A DNA stretch of 64,000 bases from Algibacter amylolyticus (GCF_014202225.1 NZ_JACHGE010000004.1:1-64000), one strand, 5' to 3'; positions 9,701 to 18,490 are shown, counted from the first letter of the stretch. Program-made: numbers and translations. The notes: generated by a model not told the origin, from the sequence alone.

Positions 9701-10092
9701 TTAATATCTGCTGCTTTAACTGTTTGCGATGCTCCTGTAAATAATTCTCTATCTACATTTTGATACCCCGTAACCACTACAGCATCCAAGCTTTCCAAAT
9801 CTTCAGACATTGTAATATTTAATGTTGATGCTTCTCCAACGGTTATACGCTGAGTTTTCATACCAATAAAACTCATTCGAAGTACATCTCCTTTTTTAGC
9901 CTTAATGGAATAAACCCCATCAAAATCGGAAACTACGCCTTTACTAGTACCGTCTACTACAATAGTTACTCCGGGTAAAGGCAAACCACTGGGATCAATT
10001 ATTTTTCCAGTTATTTGACTTTCTTGAGCATTAGACAGTTGAATTGAAAACACCATTAATAGTGTTAACAACCAGGTCAATTTTAATTTCAT
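6748..10092 (-). CDS. SusC/RagA TonB-linked outer-membrane transporter
   Basis: 1114 residues. Signal peptide (1-22), then a carboxypeptidase-regulatory-like domain (about 27-105, starting ITGKIIDPSGLPLPGVTI), a TonB plug (about 110-260, with the box LDAVVVTGYQNV and ITIRGSSSILGDTKPIWVIDG), and a 22-strand-type barrel to the C-terminal Phe (FTVNVGF). It imports a ligand bound by the SusD partner using TonB energy. It is the first gene of the four-gene leftward operon. The 273 bp divergent gap to rnhB must hold its promoter, but I could not find a convincing TAnnTTTG box on this strand. No sigma/anti-sigma pair accompanies it. Confidence 0.95.
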   Translation of the reverse strand: MKLKLTWLLTLLMVFSIQLSNAQESQITGKIIDPSGLPLPGVTIVVDGTSKGVVSDFDGVYSIKAKKGDVLRMSFIGMKTQRITVGEASTLNITMSEDLESLDAVVVTGYQNVDRELFTGASQTVKAADIKIDAVPDITRSLEGRAAGVSVQNVTGTFGAAPRITIRGSSSILGDTKPIWVIDGAIQEEIVDISFQDLVAGDINSLLSSALAGLNANDIESFEILRDASASAQYGARALNGVVVITTKSGKRNQKPAFNYSSEYAVRAVPSYNQYNLLNSQETVSIYRQLASPQVGQITNTGVVNGRTGGIYNLLYNSLEPNEQGVFEVSNTPEGRASFLQQYELANTDWFKELFRPTPTQTHTLSFSGGGDKSTTYASLGYFTDPGWTIADRVRRLTGNLRNTFYFGDDDRLKVTTQLNTSIRNQMAPGTLDRESDQFFGSFTREFDINPFNYALNTSRAIRPRDNNGDLEYVRNNWAPFNILEEVKNNYIELNVNDVRFQAQLDYQINDNLKYSFLGTARYASSISDHATTEFSNAAGAYRAADNTIIRDANTFLFQDPEQPNTSPYVVLPVGGILRNSRNTITTYTVRNTLEYKKRFKDDLHGLTIYGGQEYRHTDRSSGFDTGYGYQFSRGGTVFTDPDILRKAILDGDDYFGYQETRNREITLFANATYDFDKKYILNLSGNYEGSNRAGKSDGTRWLPTYTVSGRWNVHRENFIDNSGVLNNLVLRGSYGLSALIANTASNNEAIFRNQVTDRLLISDRENAIDIIDLQNSGLTWEKQTEYNLGLDIGLFGNRIAMNVDAYYRDGKDLIDFITTSGIGGESIKLGNFSSLETKGIEFQLNTVNVSGDDFKWNSGFNISLLNQKITELQQEPNVFDLITGGQFGNAVGYAPNSLFSFNFEGLDSDGYPTFTLPEDGIDFQSTDDPLSYLKYEGATLPNVTGGLANNFNYKNWDFSFFISFSAGNKIRLDPAYSSTYSDLSVFPTEFINRWLVPGDEEFTDIPVIPSTQLIQRRGTTDSRQIFNAYNYSSERIADGDFIRMKNITLGYSLDKNVVKKLGMTRFRLSLQTTNPFLIYSDDKLAGQDPEFIRSGGVAFPITRLYTFTVNVGF

Positions 10093-10332
10093 ATAAATAA
10101 TTATTTGAGTTAGTCATTGACGAATTTCTAAATATTATCTTAAAGAAACAAAGATTTATCTTAAAAAATTCTTAACAAAATCACTTTTAACATTTCAAAA
10201 ACTCATATATCTCAACAAAACCCCCTTTTTAATCATAAAATTTTAACAAAAAATGCATATATCTAAAAATTAGATAATGATTTTTAAACTATTTATATTT
10301 TAAACTTTAAAAATACTATGTATACATAATAA

Positions 10333-10361
10333 TTGAATTAAAAGAATTATCAATATTTTAG
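10333..10361 (+). promoter_or_regulatory. Candidate promoter of rnhB
   Basis: TTG (10333-10335), 18 nt spacer, TATTTTAG (10354-10361; one mismatch to TAnnTTTG). The start codon follows after only 4 nt, so the transcript would be leaderless or nearly so. Confidence 0.45.
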
Positions 10362-10365
10362 CACC

Positions 10366-10965
10366 ATGTTATTAGCAAATCATTCCAGTTTAATTTTAGA
10401 GTGCGGAACAGATGAAGCTGGTCGTGGTTGTTTAGCTGGACCTGTTACTGCTGCAGCCGTAATACTTCCAGAAAACTTTAGTAATACCGTTTTAAACGAC
10501 TCCAAACAACTTAGCGAAAAGAAAAGAATGCTTTTAAAACCTATTATTGAAGAACAAGCTCTATCCTTTGGAGTTGCCCATGTTTTTGAAGAAGAAATTG
10601 ATGAGATTAATATATTGAATGCCTCAATTTTGGCTATGCATCACTCCATAGATAAATTAAGTAAGACTCCTGAATTTATTATTGTTGATGGTAACAGATT
10701 TAAACTTTATAAAAACATACCCCACGAAACCATAATTAAAGGTGATGGCAAATATTTAAGTATTGCGGCGGCTTCTGTTTTAGCAAAAACACACAGGGAT
10801 TTATATATGGACAAAATTCACCAGGAATTCCCCATGTATAACTGGAAACAAAACAAAGGGTACCCTACTAAAGAACATCGGGCAGCCATTAAAAAATATG
10901 GTATAACAAAATACCACAGAAAATCGTTTAGATTATTACCCGACCAATTTAAGTTAGACCTTTAA
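10366..10965 (+). CDS. rnhB: Ribonuclease HII
   Basis: A 199-residue enzyme that cuts the RNA strand of RNA-DNA hybrids, including single ribonucleotides in DNA. The four catalytic acids are present: Asp16 and Glu17 in CGTDEAGRG, Asp108 in IIVDGNRF and Asp145 in [10 protein letters not shown]. The [16 protein letters not shown] block and the C-terminal GYPTKEH motif are also typical. Length is normal for the family. The next gene starts 31 bp downstream on the same strand, so the two may be co-transcribed. Confidence 0.97.
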   Translation: MLLANHSSLILECGTDEAGRGCLAGPVTAAAVILPENFSNTVLNDSKQLSEKKRMLLKPIIEEQALSFGVAHVFEEEIDEINILNASILAMHHSIDKLSKTPEFIIVDGNRFKLYKNIPHETIIKGDGKYLSIAAASVLAKTHRDLYMDKIHQEFPMYNWKQNKGYPTKEHRAAIKKYGITKYHRKSFRLLPDQFKLDL

Positions 10966-10996
10966 GTTTTTATATTTGTATAAATTAATCCCTTAC

Positions 10997-13429
10997 ATGA
11001 GACTACTTTGTTTTTCCTATATATTATTATTCGTTTTTGGATGTTCTAAAACAAACAACAAACGCACTAATCTTTTAGATTATGTACCCGAAAACACCGC
11101 GTTTATTTTAAAAACTAATAATACTGAAGGATTAAACAGCGGTATTAACAATAGTGACTTTTTACAAAGTATATCGGGCACGAGTACTTATAAGAATTTA
11201 GAAAAACAACTATCGCCGTTAACCCATTTAAACCCTGCAAGCGAACTTTTAATTTGCTTTTCTGAAGATAATACAGATAGCATGCAGTATTCGGTAATAA
11301 CGAAATTGACTAAAGATTTGTTTCTAACTGATTCTTTACCCAATTATACCGAAGAGCTACTTAAATACAACAACAAATCAATTAAAAAACATACCATTAA
11401 TAAAAACACGTTTTACAGCACTATTATTGATAGTACCTTTTTTGCTTCATCATCAAAACAGATCGTTGATCAAGTTTTTAATTCTACTTTTAATGACGAC
11501 AACTTAAAAAAGCTTTACAAGTCATCGAGCAAAGACAAAACAGCATCACTTCTATTAAACACCAAATCAAGCTTAGCACCTTCGATTTTTATTGAAGATT
11601 CTTTATCGCTTAACCTGCTTACAGAATATATGGCTATTGATGTTGAATTAAACCAAAACGACACGTACTTTAACGGAATTGCTAAGGCTACTGATTCTAC
11701 AAAAAGCCTTTTAAAAATTTTTAAAAACACGATTCCGCAAGTCAATCAAATTCAAAACATAACACCAACTAATAGCGATGGTGTATTAGCATTTACATTT
11801 AACGATTTCACTAAATTTCAAGCAAACTTAGTTAAATACCAAAGTACAGATTCCTTAAATACGAATACCAACCTTTTTAATGACATAATAGAAGTTGGTG
11901 TTATTTATGAAGGTAATAATCGTGCAATCATATTAAACTCTATTGATATTATTGCAACCCAAGATGCACTTTTAAGCGAGCAAACAAGCGTTGAAACGTA
12001 CAGAGAAATTGATATTTATAGTTTTAGTGATTCTGGTGTATTTGCCAATACATTTTCTCCGTTAATTACTACTACCAATGCAAACTTGTATTGTATTATA
12101 GACAACTACCTTATATTTAGTGGAAATACCGAAATGCTTCAAAATATTATTGCTAACTATCAAAACAAAACAACCTTAAGTACAACATCGTATTTTAAAA
12201 ACAATAAAGAACACTTAAGTGATGCCTCTTCCTTACTACAAATTATTAATGTAGCATCGCTAAAAACGCTATTAAATAAAAACATACCAGATAATACATC
12301 TTACAATATCGATGGCTACAATGCAACAGCCATTCAATTTATATACGATACTAATTTTGCGCATGTTAATGGCATTATAGCGAAAAATAAAAAAAGAGCG
12401 CATGTAAATACGGTGTCAGAAGAATTAAATATTAAGCTAGATAAAGCCATTTTAAACACACCACAATTTGTAAAAAACCACATTACAAATCAAAAGGAAA
12501 TTGTGGTTCAAGATATAACCAATAGCTTATATTTAATATCTAACCAAGGAAAAATCCTTTGGAAAAAACAACTGCAAGGCCCTGTTTTAGGAAAAATTGA
12601 GCAAATAGATATTTATAAAAATGGCCGCTTACAATTAGCTTTTGCCACACCAAACCGAGTTTATGTTTTAGATAGAAATGGTAAGGAAGTAAAACCATTT
12701 GCTTTAAAATTTAATGATAACATCACCCAACCTTTGGCTGTTTTCGATTATGATAACCGAAAAAACTACAGGCTGTTAGTTACTCAAGGTAAAAACGTTT
12801 TAATGTACGACACTAAAGGGAATACGGTAAAAGGTTTCACTTTTAAATCGGCTAACAGCAGTATTATTTCTCAGCCTAAACATTTTAGAATTGGGACTAA
12901 AGATTACATTACCCTAAAAACAGAAAACAAACTTTATATATTAGATAGAATAGGAAAAACTAGAGTTAAACCTAAAACATCATATTCATATTCAGACCAA
13001 CCTGTTTTTCTGTATAACAATGCATTTACTACAACCACAGCCTCTGGCGATCTAGTTCTAGTAGATTCAAAAGGAAATGCATCGTCTAGAAACTTAAACC
13101 TAACCGAGAATCATCATATTGAAACAACGAGTAAAACATTAGTAACGCAAAGCGAAAACAAACTTGTTATTAAAAATAAAACTACCGAGTTAGACTTTGG
13201 AGATTATTCCAACCCGAAACTTTTCTACATTAATAATAAAATTTACGTTTCCACTACCGATTTGCAATCGCATAAAATCTATTTATACGATAGCCAATCT
13301 AAATTACTCCCAAATTTCCCGGTTTACGGAAACGCTTCAATAGAACTTGATAATATTGATAAAGACAGTAATTTAGAATTTGTAACTAAGGGAGAAAACA
13401 ACTCTATACTTTTGTATCAAATTAATTAA
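10997..13429 (+). CDS. Lipoprotein with C-terminal beta-propeller-like region
   Basis: 810 residues from the ATG at 10997; a longer reading needs a TTG at 10976 and spoils the signal peptide. The N-terminus is a lipoprotein signal ending LLFVFGC. Residues about 30-450 show no family I recognise. From about residue 480 there are repeated propeller-like blades (SLYLISNQGKILWKKQL, RVYVLDRNGKEVKPF, KLYILDRIGKTRVK), as in PQQ/WD-type propellers. It follows rnhB by 31 bp. Function is unknown. The propeller suggests protein binding at the envelope, perhaps like BamB-type scaffold proteins, but this is only analogy. Confidence 0.75.
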   Translation: MRLLCFSYILLFVFGCSKTNNKRTNLLDYVPENTAFILKTNNTEGLNSGINNSDFLQSISGTSTYKNLEKQLSPLTHLNPASELLICFSEDNTDSMQYSVITKLTKDLFLTDSLPNYTEELLKYNNKSIKKHTINKNTFYSTIIDSTFFASSSKQIVDQVFNSTFNDDNLKKLYKSSSKDKTASLLLNTKSSLAPSIFIEDSLSLNLLTEYMAIDVELNQNDTYFNGIAKATDSTKSLLKIFKNTIPQVNQIQNITPTNSDGVLAFTFNDFTKFQANLVKYQSTDSLNTNTNLFNDIIEVGVIYEGNNRAIILNSIDIIATQDALLSEQTSVETYREIDIYSFSDSGVFANTFSPLITTTNANLYCIIDNYLIFSGNTEMLQNIIANYQNKTTLSTTSYFKNNKEHLSDASSLLQIINVASLKTLLNKNIPDNTSYNIDGYNATAIQFIYDTNFAHVNGIIAKNKKRAHVNTVSEELNIKLDKAILNTPQFVKNHITNQKEIVVQDITNSLYLISNQGKILWKKQLQGPVLGKIEQIDIYKNGRLQLAFATPNRVYVLDRNGKEVKPFALKFNDNITQPLAVFDYDNRKNYRLLVTQGKNVLMYDTKGNTVKGFTFKSANSSIISQPKHFRIGTKDYITLKTENKLYILDRIGKTRVKPKTSYSYSDQPVFLYNNAFTTTTASGDLVLVDSKGNASSRNLNLTENHHIETTSKTLVTQSENKLVIKNKTTELDFGDYSNPKLFYINNKIYVSTTDLQSHKIYLYDSQSKLLPNFPVYGNASIELDNIDKDSNLEFVTKGENNSILLYQIN

Positions 13430-13437
13430 CTACCTGA

Positions 13438-13466
13438 TAACGATGTAAATAAATTTACATGCGTTG
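13438..13466. promoter_or_regulatory. Inverted repeat overlapping a -33 element
   Basis: AACG-ATGTAAAT-AA-ATTTACAT-g-CGTT forms a 12 bp stem with one bulged base. Its right end overlaps the TTG (13464-13466) of the candidate promoter for the next gene. It starts 8 bp after the stop of the propeller lipoprotein gene. There is no T run, so an operator is as likely as a terminator. Confidence 0.4.
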
Positions 13467-13496
13467 TATATCGATAAAAATTAATCTTTATCTTTA
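13464..13496 (+). promoter_or_regulatory. Candidate promoter of the 150-residue secreted protein
   Basis: TTG (13464-13466), 22 nt spacer, TATCTTTA (13489-13496), one mismatch to TAnnTTTG. The start codon lies 28 nt further on. Confidence 0.4.
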
Positions 13497-13524
13497 AGGC
13501 AGCTATTAATCAACTCATTACAAA

Positions 13525-13977
13525 ATGAAATCACCAAAAAATGCGGTAAGCATCCTTCTCTTTTGGATTGCTTTTATTGCCCCATTCCCAAAACTCGATG
13601 CGCAAACCAAACAACTAAAACGCCCTAATAGTAACATTGGTGTTGCTAGTGTAGATACTTTTGTTACTAAATCATTCGATATTTACGATAAAGTTTATAA
13701 ATACGATGGTTATTCAGAAACAGGAACGCCTTTAGAGGATGAAGATATCGACTCCTTAGAGGAAGCTCGAAATGATTTAGAAGGCTTAATGGATAGTGCT
13801 TCAAATATTCTAGATGATTTGGATGGCTTAAGTATATTAAAACAAGGAAAAGCAACCCTTAGAATTAATAAAGCAAAAAAAGCACTTAAATACAGTATTA
13901 AAACTTCAAAAAAAATATTACTCGGCGAGAAAAACACTAAAGCAGAGGAAAATGATATTGATGCTGAAGATGATTAG
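13525..13977 (+). CDS. Secreted protein of unknown function
   Basis: 150 residues. An N-terminal signal peptide ends near PKLDAQ (residue 27). The mature part contains an acidic segment (TPLEDEDIDSLEEA), a helical Lys-rich segment (about 105-135) and an acidic tail (AEENDIDAEDD). I recognise no family. It stands between the propeller lipoprotein and the DUF3108-like gene on the same strand, with its own candidate promoter. The strong charge segregation suggests a helical periplasmic protein. Confidence 0.7.
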   Translation: MKSPKNAVSILLFWIAFIAPFPKLDAQTKQLKRPNSNIGVASVDTFVTKSFDIYDKVYKYDGYSETGTPLEDEDIDSLEEARNDLEGLMDSASNILDDLDGLSILKQGKATLRINKAKKALKYSIKTSKKILLGEKNTKAEENDIDAEDD

Positions 13978-14054
13978 CACCTATAGAAGCTACTTAACAA
14001 ATAAAATATATTAAAAACATAATACTTAAAGCGTATTCTAAAAAATCAAACAAA

Positions 14055-14732
14055 ATGAAAACAAAAATTATAATATTAATAGGCCTATTTTTTATAAGCG
14101 TTTCGTCTTACAGTCAAAATGCATGTAAAGCCTACTATCCTTTTGAAGAAGGTGTTACCTTCGAAATAACAAACTACAACAAAAAAGGCAAAAAGGAAGG
14201 TGTTGTTAATTACGAAGTAACAAATATTGTAGGCAACACAGCTACTATAAAAACCATTATTTACGATGCTAAAGGAAAAGAAGTTACAACTACCAGCTAC
14301 GACATAATGTGCGATGGAAACACCGTTTCAATAGATTTTAAATCTATGATTAACCCAGATATGCTTAAACAATATAAGGATATGGAAATGGAAGTTACAG
14401 GCACAAATATTGAATTGCCTAACGATTTACAAGTTGGCCAATCTTTAAAAGATGCTAATATGAATATGGCTATAAATATGGGCGGTATAAATATGAATAT
14501 GAGCGTTAACATAGTAAACAGAAAAGTAGACCAAAAAGAATCGATAACCACACCAGCAGGCACCTTTAACTGTTTTGCATTAAGTTATGATAACGAAATG
14601 AAAATGGGCATGAAAATAACATTTAAAATAAAGGAATGGATTGCCGAAGGTGTTGGCGTTGTAAAAAGCGAATCGTATAACAAAAACGGAAAACTTATGG
14701 GCTACTCTGAGCTTACAAGTTTTAAAAAATAA
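14055..14732 (+). CDS. DUF3108-like / TapB-family secreted protein
   Basis: 225 residues with a signal peptide ending SVSSYSQ (about residue 21). The mature protein starts with ACKAYYPFEEGVTFEI and alternates short beta strands, including KKEGVVNYEVTNI and TPAGTFNCFALSYDNEM, and ends with a WIAEGVGVVKSE segment. This pattern matches the DUF3108-like/TapB beta-sandwich family of Bacteroidota. Its function is not established. A Met-rich stretch, NMNMAINMGGINMNMSVNI (about 135-153), is unusual and could bind metal or simply be a strand pair. A strong terminator follows. Confidence 0.75.
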   Translation: MKTKIIILIGLFFISVSSYSQNACKAYYPFEEGVTFEITNYNKKGKKEGVVNYEVTNIVGNTATIKTIIYDAKGKEVTTTSYDIMCDGNTVSIDFKSMINPDMLKQYKDMEMEVTGTNIELPNDLQVGQSLKDANMNMAINMGGINMNMSVNIVNRKVDQKESITTPAGTFNCFALSYDNEMKMGMKITFKIKEWIAEGVGVVKSESYNKNGKLMGYSELTSFKK

Positions 14733-14769
14733 AGGCTTATTAACCTCCAAAAAACAGTCCTCAAATATT

Positions 14770-14805
14770 GAGCATCAAAGTATCGTACTTTGGTGCTCTT
14801 TTTTT
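14770..14805 (+). terminator. Terminator after the DUF3108-like gene
   Basis: GAGCATCAAAGTA and TACTTTGGTGCTC form a 13 bp stem (one G-T pair) with a TCG loop, followed by seven T. Confidence 0.9.
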
Positions 14806-14855
14806 ATATCAAATTCAGCTTAATTTTATAGTATTGCATTTATAATATTCTACAC

Positions 14856-15905
14856 ATGATTTCAAGAAAAAACGCTGCCATATCAAAATTCATTATTCAT
14901 AAAGTTGGTAATAAATTCAACGATACAAAAAATGCTTTCTCAGAAAAGTTAGTTGATTTTGATGAACCAAGTTACGACTTAATGCTACCTTTCTTATTAA
15001 GGCCCTTTGGTAGCGTAGTACAAAGCTACAGGTTTAACCACCATGCCAGTATTTCGTTAAACGAAATTAATAGCTATTGTACACAAATGTTTAACGACGA
15101 GGAGGCTTTTGTTGAAGTTTCAAAACATATAGTAACACATTTATATGAGCAATCGAGTTCGGCTCAAATAAAAACAGGAGATGTTTTAATTGTTATGTTT
15201 GAAGGCATCGAATTTAGAGATATGTCTACCAACGCTATTGGAATTTTTAAAATTGAAAGCAAAGTTAATTTCTTTCAAACCTATTTAGAAAATAACAGTT
15301 ATGATGTATTGGTACAAAAAGGAATAAACTCCAGAAAAGTTGATAAAGGCTGTTTAATTTTAAACCAAAGTGATACCGAAGGTAATATTATTTTAAGCGT
15401 AGATAATAACAGCTACGATGCTCAATATTGGCTTAATCATTTTTTAAATATAAAATATGCCGATGATGCCAACAACCACACACAACAATACATAGAGCTT
15501 TGTAAAGAATTCTCGACCGAGGTTTTAAAACCTAATTATGGCGCCAAAGAACAAAATACATTTTTAGCACATACTATCGATTTTTTTAAAGAAAATGAAA
15601 TTGTAAATGTAGAACGTTTTAAAGAAGAACTCTTTGAAGACGAAAAGCATATTAGAGAGTTTGAAAACTACAAGAAAGATTATGAGGGTGAAAAAAATCT
15701 GGTGTTAAGAAACCAATTTGATGTTGCTGAAGCTGTAGTAACCAAGGCTAAACGAAAAATTAAAACAGACATTAAACTAGACACTAACATACAAATAAAA
15801 CTAGATATTGATGCGCCAGATGCATCAGCCGAATATTTAGAACGTGGTTATGACGAAGTAAAGAAAATGCATTATTACAAGGTATTTTTTAATGAGGAAG
15901 ATTAA
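14856..15905 (+). CDS. Nucleoid-associated protein, NdpA/YejK family
   Basis: 349 residues resembling the 37-kDa nucleoid-associated protein family (PF04245). It starts with AISKFIIHKVGNK, the usual N-terminal strand, and has the acidic block KTGDVLIVMFEGI and the later LNHFLNIKYADDANNHTQQYIELC region. The E. coli member YejK binds DNA and topoisomerase IV. Similar binding is assumed here, with no direct evidence in the sequence. It is monocistronic: a terminator precedes it and about 300 bp without genes follow it. Confidence 0.85.
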   Translation: MISRKNAAISKFIIHKVGNKFNDTKNAFSEKLVDFDEPSYDLMLPFLLRPFGSVVQSYRFNHHASISLNEINSYCTQMFNDEEAFVEVSKHIVTHLYEQSSSAQIKTGDVLIVMFEGIEFRDMSTNAIGIFKIESKVNFFQTYLENNSYDVLVQKGINSRKVDKGCLILNQSDTEGNIILSVDNNSYDAQYWLNHFLNIKYADDANNHTQQYIELCKEFSTEVLKPNYGAKEQNTFLAHTIDFFKENEIVNVERFKEELFEDEKHIREFENYKKDYEGEKNLVLRNQFDVAEAVVTKAKRKIKTDIKLDTNIQIKLDIDAPDASAEYLERGYDEVKKMHYYKVFFNEED

Positions 15906-16212
15906 TTTTCTTTTCAAAGAAAGTAAGACTCTTTATCCACCTAACACTTAAATACATCCTGTTTTTAACTATAACAAAGACACAGTTCGGCATGCTTTAT
16001 TTTTAAAATAACTACAATTATTTATAATTATCGCTACTAATTTACTAAATTTACAACTAAATAAGTAGCTAGCCCCCTACTGTTTTAGTGATAATTTACC
16101 TCTCACTTATCTATAAACAAGTCGTCTCTCCAAAGCTATACAATACGTGTAAACCCTAGAGTTTACTTTAAAGGAGTATTAATTAATAGCAATATTACAT
16201 AAATAATTAAAA
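15906..16212. other. Intergenic region upstream of the PAS histidine kinase
   Basis: There is no coding potential. A short perfect inverted repeat, GTAAAC-CCTAGA-GTTTAC, lies at 16149-16166, about 46 bp before the kinase start. It may be an operator or an mRNA hairpin. No clear TAnnTTTG promoter was found. Confidence 0.4.
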
Positions 16213-18084
16213 ATGAATTATTTACAAAAGGAATTATACGATCTTGTAAAATCGGATGATACTATTTTCGAGTTCATACAAAGTAATTCTCTAGACGGTA
16301 TGTGGTTCTGGGATTTGGAAAACCCAGAAAACGAATGGATGAACGAACGCTTTTGGGAAACCCTAGGTTACAATCCAGAAAACATGCCACACAAAGCCTC
16401 TGCAAGACAAAACATTATAAACCAAGACGATTTAAAACTTGCCGTTGCTAACTTTCAAAAACATTTAAGCGACCCAAACCACCCATACGATCAAGTTGTT
16501 CGCTACACACATAAAACTGGTAAAATAGTTTGGATACGTTGCAAAGGTCTAGCAATAAGAAATAAAAAAGGAGAACCTATTAGAATGTTAGGATCTCATA
16601 TTGAAGTTACAAACCTAAAAGAACAAGAACGCTTTTTACATAGATGTAATCAAGAAGCTCATATTGGTTTTTGGGAAATGGATGTTACCAACAAAACAGT
16701 AATCTGGAGCGGTACAACCAAAACAATACATGAAGTTGATGAAGACTATGAACCTTCCCTTGATACAGGAATAAATTTCTACAAGAAAGGCTATAGCAGA
16801 GATCGAATTACCGAACTCGTACTTCTTGCTTTAAATGACGGAAAAGGGTTTACTGAAGAGCTGCAAATTGTAACAAAATTAAACCATACCAAATGGGTAA
16901 AAGTAATTGGAATACCAGAAAAGAATAACGGTTCCTTCCAAAGGATCTATGGGACTATTCAAGATATAGATTTATTAAAAACCAATCAAATTAAGCTAAA
17001 ACAAAGTGAGCAAGCTTTTAGGGGTAGCTTTGAAAATGCTGCCATTGGTATGGCTATTTTAGATAAGGATGGTAAATGGTTAAAAGTTAACCAAACGCTT
17101 TGTGATATTATTGGTTATACAGCTTTGGAGTTACATAAACTTTCATTTCAAGATATTACACATCCAGATGATCTTGATTTAGATTTATACTTATTAAAAG
17201 AAATTATTACTGGAAAACGCGACCATTACAAAATGGACAAGCGCTATTTTCATAAAGACGGCCATATTGTTTATATACATTTAGCAGTTTCTGTGGTAAG
17301 AGACATAAACGACGATGTGCTTCATTTTGTTTCTCAAATAGTGGATATCACATTAATTAAGGAGCAAGAAATACGGATGGAAAAAATTATATCCATAACA
17401 AAAGACCAAAATGAGCGTTTAAAAAACTTTGCCCATATTGTTTCGCATAATTTAAGGTCGCACTCAGGAGGTATTTCGGCACTTTTAGGTATTTTAAAAA
17501 GTGAACTGCCCGAGCTGTTCAATAATGAAATGGTTCAGCTTTTGGAAACATCATCTCAGAATTTGGAAGAAACTATTTCAGATCTTTCAGAAATTGTGCA
17601 AATAAACATGTTATCTAAAGAAACGCTTACCAACATACCTATAAAACCAATTATCGATCAACAAATTGAATCTATTTTACCCCTTGCAGAAATGAACAGG
17701 GTAAAAATAAAAAACAATATCCCAGATAATCTTGAGGTTATTGGTATTAAAGCTTATTTAGATAGTATTGTTTTAAATTTTATTACAAATGCTATAAAGT
17801 ATCGCTCCAAAGACAGAGATAGTTACCTAGATATAAATTACAAAAAAAACACGACATCTACTTCAATAGAATTTACAGACAATGGGCTTGGAATAAACCT
17901 AGACTTGCATAAAAACAAGCTTTTTGGTATGTATAAAACATTTCATCGAAATGAAGACTCTAAAGGCATTGGCTTATTTATAACCAAAAACCAAGTAGAA
18001 GCCTTAGGCGGCAAAATTGAAGTAGAAAGTACAGAAAATATTGGAACAACCTTTAAAGTAAATTTTAGAAATGAAAAAAATTAA
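16213..18084 (+). CDS. Multi-PAS sensor histidine kinase, cytoplasmic
   Basis: 623 residues with no membrane segment, so it senses something inside the cell. Three PAS/PAC units follow each other: about 20-140 (DGMWFWDLEN), 145-265 (HIGFWEMDVT) and 270-395 (ENAAIGMAILDKDGKWLKVN). The dimerisation domain has the H-box FAHIVSHNLRSHSGGI with the phospho-accepting His near residue 412. The ATPase domain has NFITNAIKYRS (N box), DNGLGI (G1) and GIGLFITKN (G2). The stop overlaps the response-regulator gene by 14 bp, so the two form a pair. The input signal is unknown. Confidence 0.93.
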   Translation: MNYLQKELYDLVKSDDTIFEFIQSNSLDGMWFWDLENPENEWMNERFWETLGYNPENMPHKASARQNIINQDDLKLAVANFQKHLSDPNHPYDQVVRYTHKTGKIVWIRCKGLAIRNKKGEPIRMLGSHIEVTNLKEQERFLHRCNQEAHIGFWEMDVTNKTVIWSGTTKTIHEVDEDYEPSLDTGINFYKKGYSRDRITELVLLALNDGKGFTEELQIVTKLNHTKWVKVIGIPEKNNGSFQRIYGTIQDIDLLKTNQIKLKQSEQAFRGSFENAAIGMAILDKDGKWLKVNQTLCDIIGYTALELHKLSFQDITHPDDLDLDLYLLKEIITGKRDHYKMDKRYFHKDGHIVYIHLAVSVVRDINDDVLHFVSQIVDITLIKEQEIRMEKIISITKDQNERLKNFAHIVSHNLRSHSGGISALLGILKSELPELFNNEMVQLLETSSQNLEETISDLSEIVQINMLSKETLTNIPIKPIIDQQIESILPLAEMNRVKIKNNIPDNLEVIGIKAYLDSIVLNFITNAIKYRSKDRDSYLDINYKKNTTSTSIEFTDNGLGINLDLHKNKLFGMYKTFHRNEDSKGIGLFITKNQVEALGGKIEVESTENIGTTFKVNFRNEKN

Positions 18085-18463
18085 TCTAGCTTGTATTATT
18101 GAGGACGATCCAACTCACGTTTATATCACCAAACGTTTTTTAAACCTGAGTGGTTTGGTTGAATCTGTTTTAATTTGCTCTAACGGTAAAGATGCCTTTG
18201 ATAAATTAAAATCGATAATCGTGAATGGAGAAAAACTTCCTGAACTTATCTTATTGGATTTAAACATGCCTATTTGGGATGGCTGGCAGTTTTTAGATGC
18301 CTTTAAAACCATACCTGTAGAGCAAAAATTAGAAATTTTTATTGTTACCAGCTCTGATTCTGAAGCAGACAAACGTCGTGCTGAAGAATATAACATTAAC
18401 AGCAACTACATTGTTAAACCTATAACTTTAGAGAAATTAAAAGAAACTGTTTTTGAAGCTTAA
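18071..18463 (+). CDS. Single-domain response regulator
   Basis: A 130-residue receiver with no output domain. The acidic pocket is Asp12/Asp13, the phospho-acceptor is Asp63 in LLDLNMP, the switch residues are Thr93/Ser94 and the conserved lysine is Lys116 in YIVKPIT. It overlaps the upstream kinase gene by 14 bp and must be its partner. With no DNA-binding or enzymatic domain, it probably passes phosphate on or binds a protein target, like CheY or Spo0F. The target is not in this window. Confidence 0.93.
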   Translation: MKKINLACIIEDDPTHVYITKRFLNLSGLVESVLICSNGKDAFDKLKSIIVNGEKLPELILLDLNMPIWDGWQFLDAFKTIPVEQKLEIFIVTSSDSEADKRRAEEYNINSNYIVKPITLEKLKETVFEA

Positions 18464-18490
18464 TTAGCTCTGAGATTAATAGATAAAAAT

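Noticed and set aside
10976-10996. Upstream TTG starts for several genes (10976, 19274, 21797, 25992, 38759, 46201, 5231)
   Set aside because: In each case a downstream ATG gives the proper signal peptide, membrane anchor or family start, so the ATG was used.
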